Shown: positions 25,499-36,681, numbered from the stretch's first letter. The stretch: 64,000 bases of DNA from DASVVT01 sp036386415 (GCA_036386415.1 DASVVT010000048.1:1-64000); one strand, 5' to 3'. Program-made: numbers and translations. The notes: generated by a model from the sequence alone, not told the origin.

Positions 25499-28123
25499 TT
25501 AGTCTGCCGCGATCTCTTCCCTGTCCTCGCCCATCTTGCCGACCCCTTCCAGCTTATGTCCAGCTTCGATCCGCATCCCGTAGAACGAGCGCCAGACGAA
25601 GACCATCGAGATGAGGAAGAAGACTGCGGCCAGAATGTGTGTCACCAGTGGGCCGTTCTCGCCGAACTGTCCTCTTGTATCCGCGACCGACACCGCCAGC
25701 TCAACGGCGAGCAGGCCGAAGAGCGTTGTGAACTTGATGACGGGATTCAAGGCCACTGACGACGTATCCTTGAACGGGTCGCCCACCGTATCGCCGACCA
25801 CGGTCGCATCGTGCAGCGCCGTCCCCTTCTGCTTGAGCTCCACTTCGACGATCTTCTTCGCGTTGTCCCAGGCGCCTCCGGCGTTCGCCATGAAGATCGC
25901 CTGGTAGAGGCCGAAGACGGCTATCGAAATCAGGTAGCCGATGAAGAAGAATGGCTCGACGAAAGCGAAAGCCAGAGAAGAGAAGAAGACTGTCAGGAAG
26001 ATATTGAACATCCCCTTCTGCGCATACTGCGTGCAGATTTGCACCACCTTCTTGCTATCTTCGACGGATGCCTTCTCGACCCCTTCGAGCCGTATGTTGG
26101 CCTTGATAAACTCTACAGCGCGGTAGGCTCCGGTGGTGACGGCCTGTATGCTCGCCCCCGTGAACCAGTAGATGATCGCGCCGCCCGTAATCAAGCCGAG
26201 CACGAACGGAGCGTGCAGCAGCGACAGGCTCTGCACGTTCTGGGTCAAACCACTGGTGAGCGCCATGATGATGGAGAAGATCATGGTGGTCGCGCCGACC
26301 ACAGCCGTCCCGATCAGCACGGGCTTGGCCGTCGCCTTGAAGGTGTTGCCCGCGCCGTCGTTCTCTTCCAGGAGGTGCTTGGCGCGCTCGAAGTTGGTGT
26401 CGATGCCGAAGTCTCGCTTGATCTCCTGCTCGATGCCTGGAATCTGCTCGATGAGCGAAAGCTCGTAGACCGATTGCGCGTTGTCCGTGACAGGCCCGTA
26501 GGAATCGACAGCAATCGTCACCGGCCCCATGCCCAGGAAGCCGAAGGCCACCAGACCGAAGGCGAAGACCGCCGGAGCCAGCATCAACGCTTCGAGCCCC
26601 TGCGTGCTAAACAGATAAGCGATACCCATCAGGACGACAATGCTGATGCCGAGCCAGTAGCCGGAGAAGTTGCCCGCGACCAGACCCGAAAGAATGTTGA
26701 GCGACGGGCCGCCCTCGCGCGACGACGTGACCACCTCTTTAACGTGACTCGATTCGGTCGAGGTGAAAACCTTGACCAGCTCCGGGATGATCGCACCCGC
26801 TAGCGTGCCGCAGGAGATGATCGTCGCCAGCTTCCACCACAGGGTCGTGTCGCCGCCGAGCGATGGTATGATGAAGTAGGAGACGATGTAAGTTATCGCG
26901 ACGGAGATGATGGAAGTGAGCCACACGAGCGAGGTCAGCGGCTTCTCGAAGTTCATCGTATCGGCGTTGCCATAACGCGCTTTGGCGATGGCCTCGTTGA
27001 TGAAGTAAGAGATGGCGGAGGCGACGATCATCATGATGCGCATGACGAAGAGCCAGACGAGAAGCTGCACAGCCACGGTGGCCTGGTCACGGACTCCGAG
27101 CAGGATGAAGGTGATGAGCGCCACGCCCGTCACGCCGTAGGTCTCAAAGCCGTCGGCAGAGGGGCCGACAGAGTCGCCCGCGTTGTCGCCCGTGCAGTCC
27201 GCGATCACGCCCGGGTTGCGCGCGTCGTCCTCCTTGATCTTGAAGACGATCTTCATCAGGTCTGAGCCGATGTCCGCGATCTTCGTAAAGATGCCGCCCG
27301 CGATGCGCAAGGCAGCCGCGCCCAGGCTTTCGCCGATAGCGAACCCGATGAAGCACGGCCCCGCATAGTCTCTGGGGATGAACAGCAGGATGCAGAGCAT
27401 GATCAGCAGCTCAACCGAGATCAGCATCATGCCGATGCTCATGCCCGCGCGCAGAGGAATCGTATAGATCGGAAAAGGCTTGCCGCGCAGGCTGGCAAAG
27501 GCCGTGCGCGAATTGGCGAAGGTGTTGACGCGTATGCCGAACCAGGCGACCCCGTAGCTGCCGCCGATGCCGATGAGGCTGAAGAGCAGAATGACGATTA
27601 CTCTGGTCGCATCGAACCCCAGCAGAAAACCGAAGTAGAGCACGATGATGGCGGCGATGAATATCTCCAGAATGAGTATGAACTTGCCCTGCGTGATGAG
27701 ATAGGTCTTGCAGGTCTCGTAGATCAGCTCGGAAATCTCCCTCATCGAACGGTGGACGGGGCGGTTCTTCAGGTTAAGGAAGATGAGCAGTCCGAACAGC
27801 AGCCCGAGGAAGCAGACCAGGAGGCCGACCATGAGCAGCGTGTGGCCGTCGATGCCCAGAAACTCTACGCGCGAGAGGTCTGGCAAGACCAGATTGGCCT
27901 CACCGCCCGGACGGTGCGACGCGGCTTGAGGCGATGGCCCTCTGCCCTGCGCGTCCTCCGGCGCCGCAGGATGTTGAGCCAGGGCAGCCGACGAGAAGAT
28001 AAAGACGGCGGCCACGCTGGCAAGAACGGACAGCACCCGACGGCGCGCGCCCGTAGCAAATGGCAACAGACCTAAAAAGGTAAGTGGCAATAGACTGATA
28101 AGAAAGAGCAGTGTTAGTTCCAC
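25499..28123 (-). CDS. hppA: Membrane-bound ion-translocating pyrophosphatase
   Basis: 874 residues with about 16 transmembrane helices. The catalytic motifs are intact: DCTGDNAGDSVGPSADGFE, DSYGPVTDNAQS and GDTVGDPFKDTSS. They couple pyrophosphate hydrolysis to H+ or Na+ export across the inner membrane. The GPSADGFETYGVTG variant and overall length resemble the Na+-pumping, K+-stimulated clade, but the deciding residues were not checked position by position. The N terminus has an extra helix and a Pro/His/Gly-rich loop of about 35 residues ending in HRPGGEANL. It stands alone. Confidence 0.95.
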   Translation of the reverse strand: MELTLLFLISLLPLTFLGLLPFATGARRRVLSVLASVAAVFIFSSAALAQHPAAPEDAQGRGPSPQAASHRPGGEANLVLPDLSRVEFLGIDGHTLLMVGLLVCFLGLLFGLLIFLNLKNRPVHRSMREISELIYETCKTYLITQGKFILILEIFIAAIIVLYFGFLLGFDATRVIVILLFSLIGIGGSYGVAWFGIRVNTFANSRTAFASLRGKPFPIYTIPLRAGMSIGMMLISVELLIMLCILLFIPRDYAGPCFIGFAIGESLGAAALRIAGGIFTKIADIGSDLMKIVFKIKEDDARNPGVIADCTGDNAGDSVGPSADGFETYGVTGVALITFILLGVRDQATVAVQLLVWLFVMRIMMIVASAISYFINEAIAKARYGNADTMNFEKPLTSLVWLTSIISVAITYIVSYFIIPSLGGDTTLWWKLATIISCGTLAGAIIPELVKVFTSTESSHVKEVVTSSREGGPSLNILSGLVAGNFSGYWLGISIVVLMGIAYLFSTQGLEALMLAPAVFAFGLVAFGFLGMGPVTIAVDSYGPVTDNAQSVYELSLIEQIPGIEQEIKRDFGIDTNFERAKHLLEENDGAGNTFKATAKPVLIGTAVVGATTMIFSIIMALTSGLTQNVQSLSLLHAPFVLGLITGGAIIYWFTGASIQAVTTGAYRAVEFIKANIRLEGVEKASVEDSKKVVQICTQYAQKGMFNIFLTVFFSSLAFAFVEPFFFIGYLISIAVFGLYQAIFMANAGGAWDNAKKIVEVELKQKGTALHDATVVGDTVGDPFKDTSSVALNPVIKFTTLFGLLAVELAVSVADTRGQFGENGPLVTHILAAVFFLISMVFVWRSFYGMRIEAGHKLEGVGKMGEDREEIAAD

Positions 28124-28635
28124 GATTGAACGATTCCTTTCTGTTCCTTAAAAAACGGCGAGACGATCAAGAGCCCGGCAGCGAGTCGCCCTCACAGGCC
28201 GGACAGACCATGAGATACCGGAGGCTGTCGTCCTCTGTCCAAACCCGCTTCTGAGCTTTAGTCGCGCTAAAAGCGGTTATTATTGCCGATTTTTATGTAA
28301 ACTGTCCACTGGAGCGAAAGGATAGTAGTGTCCTCATGTGATTAATGCTCTGTGCCCCCTCGGCGCCCTGCGGTGTCTGCGGTGGTGAGTCTTACTTAAG
28401 GTTCATTCACCACAGAGACGCAGAGAACACGGAGATTGCACAGAGATAAGTTGAATCTAGGACACTACCGAAAGGATAGTAGTGGGTCAGCTTGAAATTA
28501 AAGCGCCGGTAATGATTGGCTCGTAATCTCAACCCGATCCATTGGGGAAAGGATACTGGTGTTCCGGTTTGAGCTGAAAAGTCGAGGGTGGAGGCCAGCC
28601 ACCAGGCTAATAAACGCCCGCGCCCGGTTTTCGTC
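28124..28635. other. Gene-free region between hppA and a Crp-like regulator
   Basis: Over half is the 144-bp palindrome at 28325-28468. The part next to hppA carries a very short leftward frame with a CPAC pair (about 28160-28200) that I do not accept as a gene. The part from 28470 to 28635 repeats GATAGTAGTG once and otherwise shows nothing. Confidence 0.5.
28325..28468. repeat. Long palindrome, CACAGAG family with GTAGTGTCCT ends, copy 3
   Basis: The left end GTAGTGTCCT (28325-28334) pairs with AGGACACTAC (28459-28468). ATTAATGCTCTGTG in the left arm is identical to copy 1 at 9070. Confidence 0.85.
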
Positions 28636-29367
28636 TCATCGTGCGTGACCATTACCACCGACCAGGCGCGCGAATTCCTTCTTCACCACAGGGTAACATT
28701 CACACGATGCTGATTCCAGCCTTTCACGATCAAGGATGGTGATATGACCACGATGGTATTCAATCAAGCCCGCGTCTTGAAGTAGACTGGCGGCTTCGGT
28801 GATCCCGGCTCGTCTGACGCCTAACATCGTGGCGATAAACTCCTGCGTCAGCTTTAAGTCTTTAGAGGATGACCTGTCCTGGCACATGAGCAGCCAACGC
28901 ACCAGCCGCCCTTCTACAGGGTGGGCGCGGTTGCACGCCGCCGTTTGTGCTATCTGCGTGATGAAGGCTTGCGTATATCGCAGCAATATGTCCTGAAGTT
29001 GCCCGCCCTTCTGAAACTCCCTCTTGAGCACGTCGGCACGCATACGCAGGCCGTCGCCCGGCAGTTGCACCTGAGCGAGAAGCGGAGTGCTGATGCTGCC
29101 TAGAAAGACGCAGACGCCGAACATGCCTTCATTGCCCACCATCCCGACTTCGACGCTCCCGCCGTCCTCAAATGTCGAGACCAGAGAAACGGTGCCGTGA
29201 TTGGGGAAATAGACGTGCGTGATGGGCTGGTCTGGGCGGCAAAGAATTTCGCCCTGTGAGAGATTGATGGGGTCTAAGTGATCGCCCAGGCGTTCGTATT
29301 CCGCGCGTGTGAGAGCGTTCAGAATTTGATTTGCAGTCGTGGGTGATGCTTCTATGAGTTGTGACAT
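28636..29367 (-). CDS. Crp/Fnr-family transcriptional regulator
   Basis: 243 residues. The cyclic-nucleotide-binding fold runs over about 25-145 (LSQGEILCRPDQPITHVYFPN, then SVEVGMVGNEGMFG). A winged helix-turn-helix follows with LTQEFIATMLGVRRAGITEAASLLQDAGLIEY. The phosphate-binding cassette lacks the Arg/Ser pair expected for cAMP, and no Fnr-type Cys cluster is visible, so the signal is unknown. The form with VEVGMVGNEGM is common in Acidobacteriota and Proteobacteria as an orphan regulator. It is divergent from a degenerate receiver gene 259 bp away. Confidence 0.88.
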   Translation of the reverse strand: MSQLIEASPTTANQILNALTRAEYERLGDHLDPINLSQGEILCRPDQPITHVYFPNHGTVSLVSTFEDGGSVEVGMVGNEGMFGVCVFLGSISTPLLAQVQLPGDGLRMRADVLKREFQKGGQLQDILLRYTQAFITQIAQTAACNRAHPVEGRLVRWLLMCQDRSSSKDLKLTQEFIATMLGVRRAGITEAASLLQDAGLIEYHRGHITILDRERLESASCECYPVVKKEFARLVGGNGHAR

Positions 29368-29626
29368 TGGTAGCCTTCCTGTTTGCGGTCACGTCCATTA
29401 AAGACAGCACGCGGCAAAAGGAGAGGCAGTTAGGCTGACCTGATGTCGTATGGAGCTTTGCGAAAGAGCAGTTCCGAGTACGAAAGCAGTATATCACCCT
29501 TTGTCCAAAATGAACACCGCTGAGTCCATATCGGACAGAGCGAAATGGCAATGACCCCTACCGGACAGACCGTTAATCTTTAATGTGCCATAGTCTCTGT
29601 TTCAATAAAGGAGGTTTATCAAAAGA

Positions 29627-30043
29627 ATGATCACAAAACAGGCCGCACCAACGACAATCTTTCTGGTTGAGGAAGACGACGAGACACGCCCTATACTCAG
29701 GGGAAATCTACAAAGGTATGGCTACCGTGTAATCGTCTCGATAAACGAAGAAGATGCGCTGGAAAGGGTAGACGGCGGCCATCTACAGGCTGGCCTGGTG
29801 CTCATCAATCTCGTCGGCAAGTCGCCGGAAGAGGCTCTGAACGTCGGGCGGCAAATCCGCGAACACGCGAAATATGACGGGCACACTCCACTTGTCGTGA
29901 TGGCCGAAAAGTACGGCAAAGATTTGGAAGGCACGAACGTCAATGTCGGCGGAAATGATTGGATAGCCTACCTCGAAGACGCAGAGCAGTTGCAGAATCT
30001 GCTCGCACGCCTGCTCAGCAACATCAAATCAGGGCAGTACTGA
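29627..30043 (+). CDS. Stand-alone receiver-like protein, probably not phosphorylated
   Basis: 138 residues with a perfect AAAGGAGG before the start. The fold follows response-regulator receivers: acidic pocket EEDDE near residue 16-20, central strand GLVLINL, then TPLVVMAEKYG. The phospho-acceptor Asp is replaced by Asn in LINL, the conserved Thr/Ser after strand 4 is Ala (VVMAE), and the C-terminal Lys is missing (AYLED). Such pseudo-receivers usually act through protein contacts. There is no output domain. The neighbouring Crp-like regulator is divergent. Confidence 0.75.
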   Translation: MITKQAAPTTIFLVEEDDETRPILRGNLQRYGYRVIVSINEEDALERVDGGHLQAGLVLINLVGKSPEEALNVGRQIREHAKYDGHTPLVVMAEKYGKDLEGTNVNVGGNDWIAYLEDAEQLQNLLARLLSNIKSGQY

Positions 30044-30117
30044 AAAGACGAATAAAGAGAGAAGGTATTAGGCAGTAGAGACGACAGCGCTCCTGCTGCC
30101 TTCTCTTCACTCGTCCC

Positions 30118-31989
<1,872 letters not shown>

Positions 31990-32048
31990 CCAGATAACCT
32001 CTGCCCGTAAGACTATCCATGACGTTTGAAAAACGCAACAAAAACATC

Positions 32049-32080
32049 TTGACAATGTGGTTCTCAATATGAGAACATAG
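32049..32080 (+). promoter_or_regulatory. Probable higBA promoter with operator palindrome
   Basis: TTGACA (32049-32054) is followed by the inverted repeat GTTCTCA-ATA-TGAGAAC (32060-32076) between the -35 and the expected -10 position. HigA-type antitoxins bind inverted repeats in their own promoter, so autorepression is a natural reading. The divergent cstA gene could share the site. Confidence 0.5.
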
Positions 32081-32186
32081 AGTCATCTTACAAAACATTT
32101 AAGATAGAGATTATCTAAGAAACAAAATTTAGAGGGAAATATAAGGATCATGTATCAACAAACGTCATACAGGAGAAAAATATTAA

Positions 32187-32486
32187 ATGAAGATTATAGG
32201 TTTCGAATTAATCAAAGGCTTTATCGGTCAGCATTCTGATTCTGAATCTTCTTTAAATTCTTGGTACAAAACAGCAAGAAAAGCTAATTGGAAAACAATA
32301 GTAGAAGTAAAACAAACGTATCGGCACGCGGATGCTGTTGGTATTTGTACAGTATTTAATATCAAAGGCAATCATTACCGGTTAATCACTTTAATTGATT
32401 ACCACAAACATAGAATACTTATTAGAAGCGTCTTAACTCATGCAGAATACGATAAGGAAAAGTGGAAGAAAGACTGCGGTCGCTAG
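32187..32486 (+). CDS. higB: HigB-family toxin (RelE-superfamily mRNA interferase)
   Basis: 99 residues. The sequence has the RelE/HigB pattern: an N-terminal helix (SLNSWYKTARKANWKTIVEV), then FNIKGNHYRLITLIDYHKHRILIRSVLTHAEYDK. The last motif, LTHAEYDKEKW, is typical of the HigB-2-like group. It would cleave mRNA on the ribosome when freed from HigA. The DNA is clearly more AT-rich than its surroundings, and the toxin precedes the antitoxin, as usual for hig. Both suggest horizontal acquisition. Confidence 0.9.
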   Translation: MKIIGFELIKGFIGQHSDSESSLNSWYKTARKANWKTIVEVKQTYRHADAVGICTVFNIKGNHYRLITLIDYHKHRILIRSVLTHAEYDKEKWKKDCGR

Positions 32487-32877
32487 AATCGATCCGCGAA
32501 GATATGGCAGATTGCTCGCTAAAGCATTACCTGTCAAAATTGATACAGAAGAAGAGAATAAACGTTTGCTTGTCCAAGCTGAGAAGTTAATGGTTAAAGG
32601 TGAGCGGCGTAGTCTTGAGGAAGATGTCTTACTTGATCTTCTCTTTCACCTTATTCAAGATTTTGAACAGAGATTCTATCATCCCGGAGAAGCTACGCCG
32701 CACGAAGTTTTACGAGAGTTGATGGCCGCAAATGGAGTCAAACAGAGTGATCTCTGGAAGTTGTTCGGCTCGAAGGGCGTCGCTTCGGAAGTAGTCAACG
32801 GGAAGCGCGGAATCAGCAAGTCGCAGGCGAAAGCGCTCGCTGAATACTTCCACGTTTCGCCGGAAGTATTCATATAA
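32440..32877 (+). CDS. higA: HigA-family antitoxin with XRE-type helix-turn-helix
   Basis: 145 residues. RIDPRRYGRLLAKALPVKI and EEENKRLLVQAEKLM are the family's N-terminal part. The helix-turn-helix is at about 100-140 (KQSDLWKLFGSKGVASEVVN, then SKSQAKALAEYFHVS). The start at 32440 overlaps the toxin by 47 bp; no other ATG fits before residue 51, and homologues begin with a similar run-up to RIDP. It neutralises HigB and represses the operon, probably at the palindrome at 32060-32076. Confidence 0.9.
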   Translation: MQNTIRKSGRKTAVARIDPRRYGRLLAKALPVKIDTEEENKRLLVQAEKLMVKGERRSLEEDVLLDLLFHLIQDFEQRFYHPGEATPHEVLRELMAANGVKQSDLWKLFGSKGVASEVVNGKRGISKSQAKALAEYFHVSPEVFI

Positions 32878-32938
32878 GCGGTAACAAATAAGCGCTCTCA
32901 CCTGCGCGTTGACTGAAACCGAATCTTCACAGAACCCT

Positions 32939-34735
32939 TCATTGAGAACCGCTCATCGTCTCTCCTGTATCCTGCGACGCGCCCATCAATGATCCGGCGA
33001 TGCCCAAAACGAAACCTATAACGATCAGCGCATAGCCTGTCAGCGAGCGTGCGTGCTGCTCCGCGCCGGTTGTGAGCGCGGCATTGAGGCTTCCGCTGAA
33101 GCCGAGGGCGTGCGGAACGGTGAAGAGTCCGACGGCCAGAAGCAGAAATCCTATGGCCGCCACTTTGAGCATTAAAGGTGTACGGATGGGGCGTCCGATC
33201 TTCTGTCCGATGGCGCTGCGCGTGTATCCGTAGGCCAGATAAATGGAGATGCCGAGCACCAGCCAGCCGATAAAGCGCCACCACGTATCAGACGACAGGT
33301 AGTACATCAAGAAGATGCAGGAGAAGACGCCGAGCACCGGAATGAGCCACGGGCCGAAGGGAACGCGAAACGCTCTCTGGCGGTTCGGGTCTTTGAGGCG
33401 CAGGATGGGAATGCCTATGCAGACCAGCATGAAAGCGAAGAGCGTTCCGATGTTCGTCAGGTTGAGCATCGACTCGATGTTGGCGAAAGCGGCGATGCCG
33501 CCGACGAAGACGCCGGTCAGGATCGTCGTGATGTGCGGCGTCTTGAAGCGCGGGTGGACGGTCGCAAACACAGACGGCAGCAGGCCGTCGCGCGCCATCG
33601 AGAAGAAGATGCGCGGCTGCCCGAGTTGAAAGACCAGGAGCACTGCCGTGTGCGCGACCACCGAACCGAAAGCGACGATCGTCTGCGGCCATGTCACACC
33701 CGGCGGCGCGACGTAGTCGAGCGCCATCGTCAAAGCCTCTGCCTGCCCCGAAGTGGAGACTTTCTGAAGCTCAGGGAAAGGAATGAGGCCAGTGAAGACT
33801 GCGGCGACAACGATGTAGAAAACGGTACAGATGATGAGCGAAGCGATGATCCCGATGGGCAGATCGCGCGCCGGGTTCTTCGTCTCTTCCGCCACGGTCG
33901 AGACGGCATCGAAACCGATGTAAGCGAAGAAGACCAGTGCCGCCCCCGCGAACGTGCCGCCCCACCCCTCCGGTTGGAATGGTCGCCAGTTGGCCGCCAT
34001 CTTAGAAGGCGCCGAAGGCGACATGAAGTAGATCGCCGCACCGACGAAAAACAGCAGCACGAGGACTTTGACGAGAACCATCCCGGCGTTGAAGTTTGCC
34101 GATTCCCGTATCCCCCACACGAGCACGACCGTGATCAGCGCGACGATGGCGAAGGCCAGGAAGTTGAAGATCAACGGCACGCCGAAGATGTGCGGCGCAC
34201 CTCCAAAGAGTTCCGCGTACTTGGCCGGGTCCTCCGTTGCCAGAAGCGAGGCCGAGCGGTAATCCGTCGCCAGCCATCTGGGAAAGGGGATGCCTAGATT
34301 AAGCAGCAGTTTGTAAAAGTATTCTGCCCAACTGATGGCGACCGCGACGTTGCCGATGGCGTATTCGATAATCAAGTCCCAACCGATAATCCACGCGATC
34401 AGCTCGCCCATCGTCGCGTAAGAGTAGGTATAAGCCGAGCCGGAGATGGGAACCATCGAGGCCAGCTCTGCATAGCAGAGCGCCGTGAAGCCACAGACTA
34501 CTGCCGTGATGACGAAAGAAAGCATGAGCGAAGGGCCAGCGCCGGGACGGCCTACGGTAGAGTCGCCCGCGGCGGCGCTGCCGACCGTCGCGAAGATGCC
34601 CGCCCCGATGATCGCGCCGACGCCGATCAGCGTGACGTTGAATGCGCCGAGCGTGCGTCTCAGCGAAAACTGCGGGCCACCGATAGTAGCCAGTATGTCG
34701 TCAAGATTTTTGGTGCGGAAGATACCTCGAAGCAA
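32939..34735 (-). CDS. APC-family amino acid permease (cationic amino acid transporter type)
   Basis: 598 residues, about 14 helices. The N-terminal signature GVGAIIGAGIFATVG and the consensus FFAYIGFDAVSTVAEETKNP are characteristic of the CAT group of the APC superfamily. The loop between helices 4 and 5 is long. It is a secondary transporter in the inner membrane; the exact amino acid cannot be told from this. It converges on the HigBA module and has a 34854-34931 palindrome upstream. Confidence 0.9.
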   Translation of the reverse strand: MLRGIFRTKNLDDILATIGGPQFSLRRTLGAFNVTLIGVGAIIGAGIFATVGSAAAGDSTVGRPGAGPSLMLSFVITAVVCGFTALCYAELASMVPISGSAYTYSYATMGELIAWIIGWDLIIEYAIGNVAVAISWAEYFYKLLLNLGIPFPRWLATDYRSASLLATEDPAKYAELFGGAPHIFGVPLIFNFLAFAIVALITVVLVWGIRESANFNAGMVLVKVLVLLFFVGAAIYFMSPSAPSKMAANWRPFQPEGWGGTFAGAALVFFAYIGFDAVSTVAEETKNPARDLPIGIIASLIICTVFYIVVAAVFTGLIPFPELQKVSTSGQAEALTMALDYVAPPGVTWPQTIVAFGSVVAHTAVLLVFQLGQPRIFFSMARDGLLPSVFATVHPRFKTPHITTILTGVFVGGIAAFANIESMLNLTNIGTLFAFMLVCIGIPILRLKDPNRQRAFRVPFGPWLIPVLGVFSCIFLMYYLSSDTWWRFIGWLVLGISIYLAYGYTRSAIGQKIGRPIRTPLMLKVAAIGFLLLAVGLFTVPHALGFSGSLNAALTTGAEQHARSLTGYALIVIGFVLGIAGSLMGASQDTGETMSGSQ

Positions 34736-34853
34736 TGTGTGCCTCCCCGGTCGTTGATGGATTCAGATCAATAGCTTGAAGGATGCCCAAGGGGATCGTC
34801 GGCGGAGTTTGGCATGGAACGCGCAGCAAATCAAGAAAACAAATGATGAATTA

Positions 34854-34931
34854 GGAATGCGGAATGCGGAATTAAAGACCTAAGACAAAATCGTGAATGG
34901 TTCTTCTTTTCATTCCGCATTCGGCATTCCA
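34854..34931. repeat. Palindrome of GGAATGCGGAAT units
   Basis: TAGGAATGCGGAATGCGGAA on the left is matched by TTCCGCATTCGGCATTCC on the right with an unpaired middle. Its sequence differs from the other palindrome families in the window. Confidence 0.7.
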
Positions 34932-34983
34932 CATTTCTTTACTTGACTGTCATGGTGGGGCTCAATAGAATCTATTTAACAAT

Positions 34984-35140
34984 CAGAAGGGGAGTAGATC
35001 ACTCCGCGAGAGTCTGGTGAAGTCGTCAACACGATTGCTTAGAGTTAAGCAGTCCGGCTCACCGGTGAGGGCCTACAGAGAGGGGCTCAAGGATCAAGAC
35101 CTTTTGCGTGTATTAACGCGCAAGGGGTCTTTTCTTTTTG
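34984..35140 (+). promoter_or_regulatory. yybP-ykoY (manganese) riboswitch with terminator expression platform
   Basis: GGGGAGTAG (34989-34997), CGTCAACACG in the middle and GGCCTACAGAGAG (about 35069-35082) are the conserved loops of the yybP-ykoY aptamer, in order and at normal distance. The expression platform is a 16-bp hairpin (35096-35111 with 35116-35131) followed by TTCTTTTT, a strong intrinsic terminator. The next gene is terC, a classic target. Mn2+ binding would be expected to favour read-through. Confidence 0.88.
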
Positions 35141-35255
35141 CGCACCGGGCGGTCTCGCGCCGCAGCCAGCGAGGAGTTTTTATCTGCGACGGTACTGGCT
35201 ACGGCCTGAAGACCGCTCTGGCAGGGCACTCTTGGCCGAAGGAGAAACAAGCATC

Positions 35256-36302
35256 ATGCAGGTTATCTATCTTTTCCCATTCGCGGATTACTGGTGGTTC
35301 TACGCCGCCTTCACAGGTTTCGTCTGTCTCTTACTGGCCGTCGATCTGGGCATCTTCCACAGAAAGGCGCACACAGTCTCTTTCCGCGAGGCGGCCGCGT
35401 GGAGCGCCGTCTGGATCACTCTGGCGCTCTCTTTCAATTACCTGCTCTACCAGTATGCGCTCTGGAAGTTTCCGCGCGACCCGCGCCTCATGGCGCTGCC
35501 GGGGTTCGACTCACAGGCCATGGCGTGGTCTGTGGCGCTTGAGTTTTTGAGCGGGTATATCATCGAGAAATCACTCTCGGTCGATAACATATTCGTCTTC
35601 ATACTGGTCTTCGGCTATTTCGCGATCCCCAACAAGTATCAGCACCGCGTTCTCTTCTACGGCATTCTCGGCGCGCTCATCTTCCGCGCCATCTTCATCG
35701 CGATGGGCTCCGTGCTTATGCAGTATCACTGGGTCATACTCGTCTTCGGAGCGTTCCTGATCTTCACGGGCGTCAAGATGATGTTCGTGCATGATGAGAA
35801 GGTCGACCCGGATAAGAACCTCTTGATGCGACTGTTCCGCCGGTTCGTGCCCGTCACCAGGGAGCTTCAGGGCAAGCACTTCTTCGTCCGGCAGGCAGGT
35901 CGCATCTTTGCGACGCCGCTTTTTGTGGCGCTTCTCTTCCTGGAGATGACGGACATCATCTTCGCCGTCGATTCCGTTCCGGCGATCTTCGCGCTAACAA
36001 ACGAGCCCTTGATCGTCTTCACCTCGAACATCTTTGCGATCCTGGGTCTGCGCGCACTCTACTTTATGCTCGCGGGAGCGGTCGATAAGTTTCACCTGCT
36101 CAAGTATGGGCTGGCGGTGATCCTCATCTTCGTCGGGTTGAAGATGGTGTGGCTCAACGACTGGTACGGCGGCAAGTTTCCGATCAGCCTCTCGCTGGGC
36201 TTCATCAGCGCCGTCCTCGTCATCTCCGTCGCCGTGTCTTTGATGTGGCCTAAGGCGCAACCGGCTGAACGTCCGTCTACGATCACACCCTCGTCCTCGT
36301 AG
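35256..36302 (+). CDS. terC: TerC-family membrane protein, likely Mn2+ exporter
   Basis: 348 residues from ATG 35256, with GGAG upstream; the frame is open to 35232. Nine helices. The family motifs are FLSGYIIEKSLSVDNIFVF and FLEMTDIIFAVDSVPAIFA, with their conserved Asp/Glu. LFYGILGALIFRAIFI is also typical. TerC relatives export manganese, partly to metallate exported proteins. Control by the riboswitch immediately upstream supports the metal assignment. Confidence 0.92.
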   Translation: MQVIYLFPFADYWWFYAAFTGFVCLLLAVDLGIFHRKAHTVSFREAAAWSAVWITLALSFNYLLYQYALWKFPRDPRLMALPGFDSQAMAWSVALEFLSGYIIEKSLSVDNIFVFILVFGYFAIPNKYQHRVLFYGILGALIFRAIFIAMGSVLMQYHWVILVFGAFLIFTGVKMMFVHDEKVDPDKNLLMRLFRRFVPVTRELQGKHFFVRQAGRIFATPLFVALLFLEMTDIIFAVDSVPAIFALTNEPLIVFTSNIFAILGLRALYFMLAGAVDKFHLLKYGLAVILIFVGLKMVWLNDWYGGKFPISLSLGFISAVLVISVAVSLMWPKAQPAERPSTITPSSS

Positions 36303-36359
36303 CTGTGTCACCTCCCTGAAGGCGCTTTCAGGTGGCGCGCAGACGCGCGGGAAGGAAAG

Positions 36360-36572
36360 ATGATGAGCGAAATAATATTAGCGTTCTTGTTCCAGATTCT
36401 CACGTCCCTGGATTTCTATTACTTCATGGGAGTCGTTATCGGCGCGCGTCCAACCCCGTGCTGCCCGAAGTGCGGAGGCGTAAGCGAGAGTATCAGGTTG
36501 CTTTGCGAGCGCAGCCGCTGGCGATGCCGCGAGTGCGGCTACAAGTATCGCAATCCTCGCAAGCGGCGTTGA
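36360..36572 (+). CDS. Small membrane protein with a zinc-ribbon tail
   Basis: 70 residues. An N-terminal helix (IILAFLFQILTSLDFYYFMG) is followed by CPKCGGVSESIRLLCERSRW and CRECGYKYRNPRKRR, two CX2C pairs 21 residues apart forming a probable zinc ribbon. GGAA precedes the two consecutive ATG codons. It lies 57 bp after terC in the same direction and could be co-transcribed. Function unknown. Confidence 0.55.
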   Translation: MMSEIILAFLFQILTSLDFYYFMGVVIGARPTPCCPKCGGVSESIRLLCERSRWRCRECGYKYRNPRKRR

Positions 36573-36681
36573 AACCGGGAACGGCGGAGGATGCGCCTGA
36601 AGTTGTGTACGTTGACGCTCGTGAAGAAGCTCTGTTAGACTCCGCCGCTAACCTTAATCTTCAGTATCGTCCGGTCACTTT

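Noticed and set aside
28158..28204. Very short leftward frame with a CPAC pair upstream of hppA
   Set aside because: About 14 codons from ATG, no ribosome binding site, and no protein family. Could be a remnant, but unsupported.
34985..35140. Riboswitch region as a protein frame (rightward, from 35017)
   Set aside because: It is translated over the riboswitch and terminator and then out of frame into terC; the RNA interpretation explains the sequence.
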